Translations under genes and position numbers: made by a program
Assembly: GCF_949820605.1 (NCBI RefSeq)
Contig: NZ_CATKVU010000006.1
Span: forward strand, 2,367,001 to 2,431,000
Reading direction: 5' to 3'
DNA: 64,000 nucleotides
Origin: Segatella copri
GTDB taxonomy: Bacteria; Bacteroidota; Bacteroidia; Bacteroidales; Bacteroidaceae
Notes under the pieces: generated by a model
The model's input: only the letters and a program-made list of their open reading frames with translations
Databases searched by the model: none
Told to the model about the DNA's origin: nothing
Shown: positions 9,085 to 18,085 of the stretch, one piece after another
Layout of the letters: each line of letters starts with the position of its first letter
Numbering within the stretch: the stretch's first letter is position 1

Positions 9085-12025
9085 TACTATTCTGTTTTTG
9101 ATACTCAAAACTATCCACATCTATATATCCTCCGGTAGCCTTTGTCGCATAGTTATAGATGGCAATACGGGTGCCCATGAAGAAGCGGCGATAATCATAT
9201 TGCATCTTGAAATCCTTGATGGCAGGAATCCAAGTCTTGCCGTCTATACTATATAATAAGGTGGCGAGATCCTGATGAAGACGGAAATCGCAACTCATCT
9301 TCAGATAGATGATGCTTGATTTCGTTGCCTTATCCTGCTTCAGATTCAAAGGCTGGCGATACACCTCCTCACGCTTCACATCGGTCACAGCCTTTTCCTT
9401 TTCAGTCAAAGCTACACTCTCCTTGGTACCCACCACAAAGAGTTTCTTGCCTTCCTTTACAATAGAGAGCAAAGCTGCATCACCCTGGAAGGCTGACAGA
9501 CCAGCCACATCGCCATCTTTCATCTTGCTCACATCCATCTTGATGATTCCCTCGCAGGTTGGTCCTTCGGTACGGGTACTGATGGTATTAGGAGCCAGGA
9601 AGATGTTAGGAACAATACGGGATGTCTTCAGGCGGAGCCAGCCCTTGCGCTCTGTGAGCGACCAGGCATTATCCACAGGATTGTGGTTCCACTGCCACTG
9701 CAATTCCAGTTTATCCTTCGAGAAATCATCACTATACACGAGTCCCTTACCGTCATATCCCAATACAGGCTTCTGTATCTCGGCAGGAATATTGCCCTTC
9801 TCATCGGTCAGCATAGGCCATCCGTCCTTCCAGGTACATGGCTCCAGCGTGAGCACTCTGCCCACACCACCACGGTCTTGGAATACGATGCCATACCAGT
9901 TGCCATCCTTATCATCTACAATCGTACCTTGTCCCACGCCGTTGAATCCGGCAAACTCCGTTTCCAGAATCACCTTTTTTTCGTAAGGACCCGTTATCTT
10001 ATCAGCACGATAACAAACCTCACGACGAGGATGTCCCTGTGGCCACGAAATCATCAGGAGATAATACTTGCCGTTGTACTTGATCATGCGGGAGCCTTCG
10101 AGCAAACCCGTTTCATCAGCATCACGCTCAAAGAGTTTACGATGGCTGCCCGGCACCACTTCCGTAAGGTCTGCATTCAGCTGCACCATCTCTCCCGTTC
10201 CATAAACCACGTATGCCTTATCGTCGTCATCGAAGAAGAGAGCGGCATCATGGAAATGCTGCAAACGGCTGTGGATAGTCCATTTGCCCTCGATATCATC
10301 GGCTGTACAGATATAAGTCTCTCCACCGGGATTATCATTCGGAGCAAAGAGCGCATAGAACTTGCCACGATGATACTGCAGCGAAGTGGCCCACTGACCA
10401 CGACCATACACCGTACCCTCCTTCATGTCATACTTAGGCGAATCGGTAAGTTTAGGGAAGATATAGTTCACGGTTTCCCAGTTCACCAGATCCTTCGATT
10501 TCATGATAGGCGCACCCGGCATCAGATGCATGGTGGTGCTTACCATATAGAAGCTGTCACCCACACGGATTACATCCACATCAGGCACATCAGCCCAAAC
10601 CACAGGATTGGCGAAATTCTTCTCAAACTTCCACCAGTCGAAATTGAAGAGTTTGCTCCCCTTCAATCCCTTGAACACGAAGTATATATCATGCTTTCCT
10701 GTCACTTTCTTTAGCATTTGTGCCGAGAAAGTCTTCCACTTTTCCCAGCCACCCGTCTTGGTAACATCAAGTTTAGCTATCAGTTCGCCATCTTCCTTAT
10801 CGAGATGAACCTCCAGCGAACCTCCAAGCGAAGAGCACGCTGCAGAGATGGCAAATGCATCCGGACTCTCATTTCCGAAATCCACCTCGCGTACCTTGAT
10901 ATAATCGCCTGTATGAATTTCAGAGATATAAACACCCGTATCATCGGTCTGCTCCGACTTCACTCCCTTAGAGAAAGCGATGGTTTCAGCCTCCTGACGC
11001 TTGTAAGGATTGAGGGTTGCGATAGGAGCCACTCCTTCCTGGGTATGATGGATGATTGGGAAGGTGCCGTCGGCATTATATTTGAATTCTTCCACAGCCA
11101 CACTGCGTCCGAATCCGCCACCCAGTTTACTCGTATGATAGAAGAAATAAGACTTGCCCTTGAAGTCGGTCACACCGCAATGGTTAGTAAAGGAACCCGT
11201 ATCTTCCAATGGCATGATTTCACCCATATACTTCCATGGTCCGAAAGGCTTCTTACTCATGGAATAAGCAATGTGCTCAGGCACTCCACCTGCAGCATAG
11301 AGCATATAATAGTTCTTGCCACGCTTCATGAGCCAAGGTCCCTCTGTGTAGCAATCCTTATATTTTCGGGTAGAATCACGCTTCTCCACGTCAGGCGAAC
11401 CGAATCCCTCCTCAGTCATCACGATTCTGCCCACTTCACGCTTTTCATCAACAGCTGCCTTAGCATCTATACCCCCCTTGAAGCTGATCATATCTTTATT
11501 CAGTTTGGCATAGTAAAGATGCGGATTACCCCAATAGAGATAAGCCTGACCATCCTCATCCATCCAGACGGTAGGGTCGATATTGTCCCAACTTCCATTA
11601 TCGAAAAGCGGTTTGCCCAGCGCATCCTTGAACGGACCGGTAGGAGAATCTGCCACAGCTACGCCGATAGCCATTCCGCCCGTCAGTTTAGAGTGCGCAC
11701 AGATATACCAGTAATACTTACCATTACGTTCGATGGTCTGTGCTGCCCAGGCACGGTCGTCTGCCCAGGAAAAAGAACTGAGGTCGAGCGGAGAACCATG
11801 GTCTGTCCAGTTCACCATATCCTTGGTGGAATACACACGCCATTCGTTCATCCAGAAGAAGTCGGCCTTATCTTCATCATGACCGGTATATACATAGAGA
11901 CGGTCTCCAACAACCAGAGGTGCTGGGTCGGTAGTTAACTGTGTTTGCACGATAGGATTCTGCGCATTCATCGTTGCGCTCATACTGATGCACAAAGCCG
12001 AAGCAATCAAAAACTTATTGTTCAT
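9074..12025 (-). CDS. Double GH43 enzyme: GH43 - CBM6-like - GH43 - beta-sandwich
   Basis: A 983-residue secreted fusion (signal [22 protein letters not shown]). Module 1 (about 24-345) has Asp33 in TTDPAPL, Asp150 in DNIDPTVW and Glu228 in CYTEGPW, and resembles GH43_29. A CBM6-like sandwich (about 346-470) ends in [11 protein letters not shown]. Module 2 (about 472-790) resembles GH43_12, with Asp482 or 484 in VPDVDVIRV, Asp593 in HFHDAAL and Glu643 in LLEGSRM, then a C-terminal sandwich (about 800-983). GH43_29/GH43_12 fusions in Bacteroidota remove arabinose from singly and doubly substituted xylose, so this is probably the main debranching enzyme. It leads an operon with GH95 and has the shared operator at 12061-12114. 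Confidence 0.9.
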   Translation of the reverse strand: MNNKFLIASALCISMSATMNAQNPIVQTQLTTDPAPLVVGDRLYVYTGHDEDKADFFWMNEWRVYSTKDMVNWTDHGSPLDLSSFSWADDRAWAAQTIERNGKYYWYICAHSKLTGGMAIGVAVADSPTGPFKDALGKPLFDNGSWDNIDPTVWMDEDGQAYLYWGNPHLYYAKLNKDMISFKGGIDAKAAVDEKREVGRIVMTEEGFGSPDVEKRDSTRKYKDCYTEGPWLMKRGKNYYMLYAAGGVPEHIAYSMSKKPFGPWKYMGEIMPLEDTGSFTNHCGVTDFKGKSYFFYHTSKLGGGFGRSVAVEEFKYNADGTFPIIHHTQEGVAPIATLNPYKRQEAETIAFSKGVKSEQTDDTGVYISEIHTGDYIKVREVDFGNESPDAFAISAACSSLGGSLEVHLDKEDGELIAKLDVTKTGGWEKWKTFSAQMLKKVTGKHDIYFVFKGLKGSKLFNFDWWKFEKNFANPVVWADVPDVDVIRVGDSFYMVSTTMHLMPGAPIMKSKDLVNWETVNYIFPKLTDSPKYDMKEGTVYGRGQWATSLQYHRGKFYALFAPNDNPGGETYICTADDIEGKWTIHSRLQHFHDAALFFDDDDKAYVVYGTGEMVQLNADLTEVVPGSHRKLFERDADETGLLEGSRMIKYNGKYYLLMISWPQGHPRREVCYRADKITGPYEKKVILETEFAGFNGVGQGTIVDDKDGNWYGIVFQDRGGVGRVLTLEPCTWKDGWPMLTDEKGNIPAEIQKPVLGYDGKGLVYSDDFSKDKLELQWQWNHNPVDNAWSLTERKGWLRLKTSRIVPNIFLAPNTISTRTEGPTCEGIIKMDVSKMKDGDVAGLSAFQGDAALLSIVKEGKKLFVVGTKESVALTEKEKAVTDVKREEVYRQPLNLKQDKATKSSIIYLKMSCDFRLHQDLATLLYSIDGKTWIPAIKDFKMQYDYRRFFMGTRIAIYNYATKATGGYIDVDSFEYQKQNSSEK

Positions 12026-12060
12026 TGTTTATCTAAAATTATTAGTTTCTATTATTGAGT

Positions 12061-12114
12061 GCAAAGGTAGCAATAAAACAGACATTTTACTTTGCTGTAT
12101 GTTACAAATACTTT
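12061..12114 (-). promoter_or_regulatory. Xylan operator/promoter A (double GH43)
   Basis: Read on the minus strand: AAAGTATTTGTAAC, 7 nt, AAAGTA, 18 nt, TACCTTTGC. This is one of seven sites with identical spacing. No TTTG -33 box is present at the normal position; the second AAAGTA half-site replaces it, as expected of an activator-dependent promoter. Confidence 0.8.
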
Positions 12115-12143
12115 AGCCAAACAACCATAATGTAAGAAAAAAA

Positions 12144-12176
12144 CGGTGCATTTCAAAAGAAACACACCGTTTTTAC
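12144..12176. terminator. Terminator hairpin upstream of operator A
   Basis: The imperfect stem CGGTGCATTTC/GAAACACACCG has T/A runs on both sides and can work in either direction. It insulates the xylan genes from the upstream DUF5723 operon. Confidence 0.6.
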
Positions 12177-12200
12177 ATCTTTACCTATAAGTTTTGCCCG

Positions 12201-12238
12201 AAATAAACGAGGGTACTTCTTGTCGAAACACCCTCGTT
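12201..12238 (-). terminator. Terminator of the DUF5723 gene
   Basis: The stem AACGAGGGT/ACCCTCGTT (12206-12214 and 12230-12238) is followed on the minus strand by TTATTTC, 75 bp after the stop codon. Confidence 0.6.
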
Positions 12239-12312
12239 AACAGGATTTTGCATGAATTCTTGTTTAAAGAACACGGCTGCAAAGGTAGGAGTTGGTTCAG
12301 GGCGTATGGGAG

Positions 12313-13725
12313 TTACCAGGTAACACTCATACCCAATGCGATGCTGGCATTGGAACTGAGAGGAATAAACTCTTTGCTGGTCTTGCCCAAGATGTGATCC
12401 ATACCGATGAAGAAGTTGTAACCCTTTGGATGGATATTCAGAACATAACCCATACTTGTAGCAAAACTGCTGACAGCAAAGTTGATACCACCATCCAACC
12501 ACTTCAATGGTTTCCAGTTGGCACTGAGTCTACCCTCGCTCCAGGTATAATCACCATTGATGTGGGTGCTGCTCAGCAAACCGAAGGACAACTTGTCGTA
12601 TGCTGGCAAACCGTACTCTGCGCCAAAGTTGAGCGTAGCAGCCAGAGCGGTAGTACGACTACCCTGGTCGCCCAAATCCTTCAGGTTGATGAAGTCGGTA
12701 ATCTGGTCGCCATAGTCATCCATCTTGTCATCGATGGTAGAACCGCTGTTTTCTCTTACCGCAGTATCATGGAAGCCATTGAACTCGAAGCTCTCAGCTC
12801 TGTTCACAGCCTTCATATTGTTGCTCCAGTTGATGAAGCCCAAATCGAGAACAGAAGCACTCAGGGTCAGGTTATCGTTCAACTTATAGACACCACCGAG
12901 GTCGAGCGCCATACCGAAACCGCCCAATCCTGCTCCATCAACATCTACATCATCTATCTTTTCGTACTCCCCCTTCTCCGGGTTGTTATATTTATCTCTT
13001 GAAGTCTTATAAGTAAAGCCCTTCATAGAAACCTGGGCATTCGCCTTGCCGGAAACAATCCACTTGTCTGTACCAGAGAGGTCAGCACGCAGGTTTTCCA
13101 GACGAACATCACCGTCAGCCACACCGAAGAGGAACTTCAATTTAGCACCGATGCGGAGTTTCTTGTTAATCTGATGAGAGTGACCCAATGCCAATTCAGC
13201 ATAAGAGCGAGCCATCATGCTCACATCACCAATCTCATAATTCTGGTTACCCGTGTTCTTGGCAAATTCAAACAACTCATAAGGCAGGGAAGCACCGAAA
13301 GATGCCTTGGCCTTCACCTCGATGGTATTATAACCGCCAAAGCCCTTGAAACCGGCAGAAAGTATGGAGATGCCCACATCACCCTGTATGCGGTTGTTGC
13401 TCTTGCTGAAGCCTTTCAGCGCCTCATCGGCAGAGATATAAGGATTCATGAAGGAAGTCATCTTCTTGGCACCCGCCTCCTGTCCGTACATCGGATTGTT
13501 CAGTACAATATCCTGGTAGCCGAAGTTGCCCTGCAGGTTGACATTTATATTACCCAAAGCAGGGATGGTGATATAGTTCTGCTTGTTCTCAAAAGCCGGG
13601 TTCATATCGTGACGGAACTTGTAGTCGTCAGTAAAGTAAGCGGAATTGAGCGTCTGAGCCATTGCGGTGCCACCCATCATGAGCAGAGAGGCAACCAAGA
13701 CATGCTTATATATTTTATTCATCAT
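12313..13725 (-). CDS. DUF5723-type outer-membrane beta-barrel protein
   Basis: 470 residues with the signal peptide MMNKIYKHVLVASLLMMGGTAMAQ and a long series of alternating strands ending in an aromatic residue (SNASIALGMSVTW), the usual outer-membrane insertion signal. The opening LNSAYFTDDYKFRHDMNPAF and the strand pattern fit the DUF5723 family of Bacteroidota, related in fold to PorV/FadL-like barrels. No function is established for the family that I can state. It is the second gene of a two-gene operon with the lipoprotein 48 bp upstream, which suggests an envelope complex. It shows no link to xylan genes in motif or promoter. Confidence 0.72.
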   Translation of the reverse strand: MMNKIYKHVLVASLLMMGGTAMAQTLNSAYFTDDYKFRHDMNPAFENKQNYITIPALGNINVNLQGNFGYQDIVLNNPMYGQEAGAKKMTSFMNPYISADEALKGFSKSNNRIQGDVGISILSAGFKGFGGYNTIEVKAKASFGASLPYELFEFAKNTGNQNYEIGDVSMMARSYAELALGHSHQINKKLRIGAKLKFLFGVADGDVRLENLRADLSGTDKWIVSGKANAQVSMKGFTYKTSRDKYNNPEKGEYEKIDDVDVDGAGLGGFGMALDLGGVYKLNDNLTLSASVLDLGFINWSNNMKAVNRAESFEFNGFHDTAVRENSGSTIDDKMDDYGDQITDFINLKDLGDQGSRTTALAATLNFGAEYGLPAYDKLSFGLLSSTHINGDYTWSEGRLSANWKPLKWLDGGINFAVSSFATSMGYVLNIHPKGYNFFIGMDHILGKTSKEFIPLSSNASIALGMSVTW

Positions 13726-13773
13726 TTTCTTTGTCTTTTATGTGTGTTATTATTCTGTTACTACTCTCTGTCA

Positions 13774-15552
13774 TTAATTGAAGTTACCAATCACCTTACC
13801 CACGAGTTTCACCTTGATGTTTTCCAACTTCAGGGTATGCTTCTCAGAGTTGAGGTTGATACCGGTCACGGTAGTTCCATCATGGCTTGCCTTACCTTTT
13901 ACCTTATAAGAGAGTCCGTCGAGTTTCTGCAATCCGCCCTTTACTTTTTCACGGAGTTCTATTTCCAGCGGAGAGTTCACGGCTGTCACGCCATCAGCAG
14001 ATGCTTTCACAGTACCCTTCTTGACATTCACTTCTATCAGGTTACTGATATCAGTACCTTCCAGTCCGAGTGGAGTTGCCTCTACGATGAGGGTAGCAGG
14101 AACCAGGTTCTGCGCATCGGCTGTCAGCCGAACATAAGTTCCTTCAGACAATTCCAGATCATCCAGATCATCATTCCATCCGTCGAAATCATCAGCATAT
14201 TCGATGACTGCATCCTCGGCAAATGCCAATGGTGCATAAATCTCGTAGCTTGGAACAACATGGTAATAGCGGCCGAACTCGATGGTCATTTCCTGACTGA
14301 GATCAGCCTTTGTCTTTACATCGGTAATCTGTACGTGGTCTGGAATATGCTGGTTGATAAGTGTAGCCAGGTTGCTCACCTCATATACATTGGCAGCACC
14401 ATACTGAGCAGTCAGTTCTTCTGTATTATGGCGGCAGATACAGATCTTGGTCACTGGCACAACAGTAGTCTTGCAGATATTCATCTCAGGGAGTTGCACG
14501 GTAGCCAAGTTCTGACCGTTCTTGGTAGAAATCACCTTAGCACTCACCTTTGCCGCCGCATCCATATCATTTTTGATAGAAAGAATAATCTGAGGATTAT
14601 CCAAGTCAGCTCTTACACCATCTTCTGAAAGGAAGTCAGGAACGCCCGTCACAGATACATCACCCAAGCTTGAGATATTGATTTCTGGGTCGAAAATACC
14701 GGTAGCAGACTTCAAGGTAATATCATTGACTGTCACGTTGGCACCGATAGACAGTGCAGATGTAGGAACACCCGTTACATTAGCCTCAATACCGAGATCG
14801 AAATAACCATCCATCTTGATAGAGCCATTATTGCCGATGACAACCTTACCATAAGCATCCTGATTTGCGAAATCCAGTTTTTTAGCTTTGATGGTGAGTT
14901 GAAGATTGCGGCTTGTTGAAACATTCTCCACGGTAATCTTCGAGCCGTTGACCATAGGAACGCCATTGCCATTACCATTGACAGATGAAATCTGCAGATA
15001 GCCAGGAAGAGTGAGGGTAGCCTTATTAATCTTGTTGATAGCAGAAGAAAGACCACCAAGAGTGAGATTAATCTTCAGTTCGATTTCGCCAGCCACCTCA
15101 GCACTTTTCAGGCTCTTCACAGCAGCATCCGTACCATTATATTTAAACATCAACTCCTTAGGAGAGACAAAACTGAGATGACTACCGGCTGCACGGGTAC
15201 CCTTGGCAGCAGAATTGGCATTTAAGGTTAGCGTATTAGAATAAGAATTACCCCTCAGAACAATAGGAGAAATCATTGGTGAAGCAGATGATGCCTCAGA
15301 ACCTGTCAATTGGAACAGATAATCACCATTTGCGGCAATCTTCACACTACCACCCTCTTCCAGTTCCAGAATATCAGACAGAGGTATGTTCATGGTAGAA
15401 CTGGCAGGTATTTCCAATTCGCCACTACCAAATCCCATCGTAGCATCAATCTGGTCAAAATCATAATCGTCATTTGTACACCCAGTTACCGAGAAACCCA
15501 ACGTCAATAAAGACGCAAGTAACAGACTTGCTTTCATTTGCTTTTTCTTCAT
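13774..15552 (-). CDS. Large lipoprotein of unknown function
   Basis: 592 residues. A lipoprotein signal MKKKQMKASLLLASLLTLGFSVTGC (lipid-modified Cys at 25) is followed by an acidic stretch (TNDDYDFDQID), then repeated beta-sandwich-like segments: ELEIPASSTMNIPLSDIL, IELKINLTLGG, LTLPGYLQISSVNG. The sequence is Ser/Asn-rich, beta-rich and has no catalytic motif. I do not recognise a named domain. It is promoted by a TATATTTG box at 15625-15632 with a leader of about 70 nt and is co-transcribed with the DUF5723 barrel, so the two probably work together at the outer membrane. Confidence 0.7.
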   Translation of the reverse strand: MKKKQMKASLLLASLLTLGFSVTGCTNDDYDFDQIDATMGFGSGELEIPASSTMNIPLSDILELEEGGSVKIAANGDYLFQLTGSEASSASPMISPIVLRGNSYSNTLTLNANSAAKGTRAAGSHLSFVSPKELMFKYNGTDAAVKSLKSAEVAGEIELKINLTLGGLSSAINKINKATLTLPGYLQISSVNGNGNGVPMVNGSKITVENVSTSRNLQLTIKAKKLDFANQDAYGKVVIGNNGSIKMDGYFDLGIEANVTGVPTSALSIGANVTVNDITLKSATGIFDPEINISSLGDVSVTGVPDFLSEDGVRADLDNPQIILSIKNDMDAAAKVSAKVISTKNGQNLATVQLPEMNICKTTVVPVTKICICRHNTEELTAQYGAANVYEVSNLATLINQHIPDHVQITDVKTKADLSQEMTIEFGRYYHVVPSYEIYAPLAFAEDAVIEYADDFDGWNDDLDDLELSEGTYVRLTADAQNLVPATLIVEATPLGLEGTDISNLIEVNVKKGTVKASADGVTAVNSPLEIELREKVKGGLQKLDGLSYKVKGKASHDGTTVTGINLNSEKHTLKLENIKVKLVGKVIGNFN

Positions 15553-15825
15553 AGTTTATGAATATTTGATAATTATATAACTTTACCCTCTTAAAGAGAA
15601 CTTACATAAATTAAAATATATTTGCAAATATAGCATTTTTTTATTAATAAACATGTAAAATAATCAGAAATATTCGCTCAATTCCTCAATTTATACACAA
15701 GACACCGTTATTTTACGAATATTTCCACCTCAAAAGTCTGTTGACCACACATCATGATTCTTCAATAATCTCACTCCACAGGATGGCGTCCCAGCAGATT
15801 TGCAATCCTCCAACAAGAAAAAAAC

Positions 15826-15948
15826 ACACGGACAAATTGAATTTGTCCGGATTGTTTGTCTGAGCGTTTATAACTACCCAATAATCAGATAATTATGTAA
15901 CATCGGACAATTTGTCCGGACAAATTCAATTTGTCCGTGTTATTTTTT
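15826..15948. repeat. Cluster of three GGACAAATT palindromes
   Basis: The palindromes are CGGACAAATT-G-AATTTGTCCG (15829-15849), CGGACAA-T-TTGTCCG (15904-15918) and a copy of the first (15917-15937). The outer copies form a 26-bp inverted repeat (15826-15851, 15915-15940) with T runs outside on both strands, so the cluster may be a bidirectional terminator or a small non-autonomous element. The rest of 15553-16110 is AT-rich with no gene seen. Confidence 0.6.
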
Positions 15949-16164
15949 TAGCATGAAATCATAAAGAAATACAAGGATTCCCATCTGGTAAGCGATGAGT
16001 TCCCAAATAGAAAACGCAGACTTCAGCCCCAAGAAACGGTGAGCTTTAGAGGAGAAAGCTATGAGTTAGGATTCGTTAACATAAAGCTCTAAAGCAGCCG
16101 CATAAGAGAAAAATCAAATTTGCTTCTCTAAGTATTTTATCGCTACAACCTTACATATATTCGC

Positions 16165-16223
16165 AAATTGCACTGAGTAGAGTGCAATTTTTAACGTAAA
16201 TTGCACTCTACTCAGTGCAATTT
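16165..16223. repeat. Perfect 26-bp inverted repeat upstream of a lone promoter
   Basis: Arms 16165-16190 and 16198-16223 are perfect inverted repeats with a 7-nt spacer; each arm also has an internal dyad TTGCACT-GAGTAG-AGTGCAA. The right arm ends 13 bp before a TATATTTGC box and covers the -33 region. Confidence 0.8.
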
Positions 16224-16236
16224 CGTATTTAATTCG

Positions 16237-16334
16237 TATATTTGCACCCATAAAGAGCAATATGGATGCTCTATTGATAGATAATCCTTTATTATAGAAA
16301 AGATGACCCCGCATTTTGCAAGGCCATCTTTTCT
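16237..16334 (+). ncRNA. Putative short transcript with an 11-codon ORF
   Basis: A plus-strand -7 box TATATTTG (16237-16244) is followed by a mini-ORF at 16262-16297 encoding MDALLIDNPLL and then a perfect 10-bp hairpin AGAAAAGATG/CATCTTTTCT (16296-16334). No longer plus-strand gene follows; the next gene is convergent. It could be a small RNA, a leader orphaned from its gene, or a remnant. No strong T tail follows the hairpin, so the end is uncertain. Confidence 0.35.
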
Positions 16335-16392
16335 GTTGCTACTCCCCAAACTTCCACCAATCCAGGAAGAAGAGGTTCTGCTACCAAGGGAA

Positions 16393-17955
16393 CTATTTTG
16401 CCCAATCCAATACAATCGTCTTATCTTCATCAATCATAAAGTTCATACCAATCTTTTCCACGGTTTTGCCTTTTAGGGCAAAAGCATCAGCATAATGCTT
16501 GTTGTTGATTTGGTCAAGAGACTCTTGTGCCGACTTATTAAATTTCAGTTCTATCACATAGATGGTATCCTTTGTTTCCATCGTAATGTCTGTTCTTCCC
16601 CGGAAAGTATGCTGTTCCACCAATATACGGAAATTCATAAGCAGGGCAAAGATGATATACATTGTCTGCTGATAATGCCCCTCATAATCGGTATTATCGC
16701 AATAAGGTACCATCTCCCAGAACGTTTTCAATAGCTGAAGAGCACCGTCCATGTTACCCTTATTGATAAGAGCAGACATCTTGGCCACGGTCGTATTGCA
16801 CATTGCAGACTTTGCCGCCAAATAATGCGGCAACATACTGCGATACAAACCTATCCTCACTTCTTTGTTAGGCAGAGCCAAAGTATAGAGTTCCGTTTCC
16901 GGATCATAATTCTTGATAGTGATATAACCACTCTGATAAAGCAAAGGCATGATAGTAGTCATCGTCTCAGTGGCTGCATCGAAATCATCCTTTGATGCAT
17001 CCATCTGTTCACCCAGGTCAATCGGTGTAAAGTCATATTTCCGCATCATATTAAGGAGATAAGTAGGAGTGCCTGAGCCAAACCAATAGGAATCAACCTT
17101 TCGCTTTGAAAAGCAAGTGAGCAAGCTATATGGATTGAATATGTCAGAAGAAGGCCAAGCGAAATGATAGCCATCATAATTTTCCTTCAACTTTTCCAAA
17201 GTTTTATCATACGACAAGCCCAACACATCTGCCATCTGCTGAATATCTTCATGCATTTCTGTTACAAGTTCCTCCTTGGTAATGCCGCAAATGCCAGCAT
17301 ATTCTGTATCCATACTCACATTTGTGATATTATTGAGTTCACTGAAGATACTAAGTTGCGAGAACTTGGTGATGCCTGTCAAGAAGACGAAACGCAGCAT
17401 TCGGTCGCTATCCTTTAGGGGACTATAGAAATTGCGCATCACCTCCCTTAAGACGCCCAAGCTGGTATCCTCGTGCACCACATCAAGCAAAGGAGCATCG
17501 TATTCATCGATGAGCACAACAACCTTCTGCCCAGTCTGTTCATATACTGTTTTTATTAAATTAAGCATACGGACATTCGGGTCAGGAGAATCATTGACGA
17601 TGCCAAATTTTTCTTCATTTACATTCAATATATACAAGAGATAGCGCACCAATTGGTCCTTCTCCATGTGCTTTCCACCTGCCAAACTAAAATGAAGCAC
17701 AGGATATTTCGTCCACTCCTTCTCCAGTTTTTCAATAGCAAGTCCCTTAAAGAGTTCCTTCTTTCCCTCGAAGTAACTCTCAAAAGTCGAAACCAAAAGA
17801 GATTTGCCAAAACGACGTGGACGACTCAAGAAGAAATACTTTCCACTCGTATGAGTCATACGATAGATGTACTCCGTCTTATCTACATAGAGAAAGTCCG
17901 CCTCTCGAATCTCAGAGAAGGTCTGCATGCCTATTGGATATAACTTCGTTGCCAT
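16393..17955 (-). CDS. DUF1703-type AAA-ATPase with C-terminal PD-(D/E)XK nuclease-like domain
   Basis: 520 residues, cytoplasmic, normal length for a family that is greatly expanded in Bacteroidota. The N-terminal ATPase domain (about 5-210) has Walker A SRPRRFGKSLL and Walker B VVVLIDEYDAPLL. The C-terminal domain (about 400-515) has the nuclease-fold pattern GRTDITMETKDTIYVIELKFNKSAQESLDQI. The role is unknown; selfish-element or defence-related functions have been suspected. The promoter TATCTTTG (17984-17991) starts transcription just inside the terminator of the preceding gene. Not part of the xylan system as far as I can see. Confidence 0.85.
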   Translation of the reverse strand: MATKLYPIGMQTFSEIREADFLYVDKTEYIYRMTHTSGKYFFLSRPRRFGKSLLVSTFESYFEGKKELFKGLAIEKLEKEWTKYPVLHFSLAGGKHMEKDQLVRYLLYILNVNEEKFGIVNDSPDPNVRMLNLIKTVYEQTGQKVVVLIDEYDAPLLDVVHEDTSLGVLREVMRNFYSPLKDSDRMLRFVFLTGITKFSQLSIFSELNNITNVSMDTEYAGICGITKEELVTEMHEDIQQMADVLGLSYDKTLEKLKENYDGYHFAWPSSDIFNPYSLLTCFSKRKVDSYWFGSGTPTYLLNMMRKYDFTPIDLGEQMDASKDDFDAATETMTTIMPLLYQSGYITIKNYDPETELYTLALPNKEVRIGLYRSMLPHYLAAKSAMCNTTVAKMSALINKGNMDGALQLLKTFWEMVPYCDNTDYEGHYQQTMYIIFALLMNFRILVEQHTFRGRTDITMETKDTIYVIELKFNKSAQESLDQINNKHYADAFALKGKTVEKIGMNFMIDEDKTIVLDWAK

Positions 17956-17996
17956 ATTATCAACAATTTACTATTTACGTTGGCAAAGATAAGCAA

Positions 17997-18029
17997 AAAT
18001 CCCGAAACCGCCAAGCGATTTCGGGATTT
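17997..18029 (-). terminator. Terminator of the TlpA-like gene, overlapping the next promoter
   Basis: A perfect 11-bp stem AAATCCCGAAA/TTTCGGGATTT with an 11-nt loop. On the minus strand the loop holds CTTGG, which lies 19 bp before the TATCTTTG box of the ATPase gene and may serve as its -33 element. Confidence 0.8.
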
Positions 18030-18085
18030 ATTATGTATTCAACTGTGCACCCAATACCTTGAAGGGGATTTTATCAGTATTCTTA

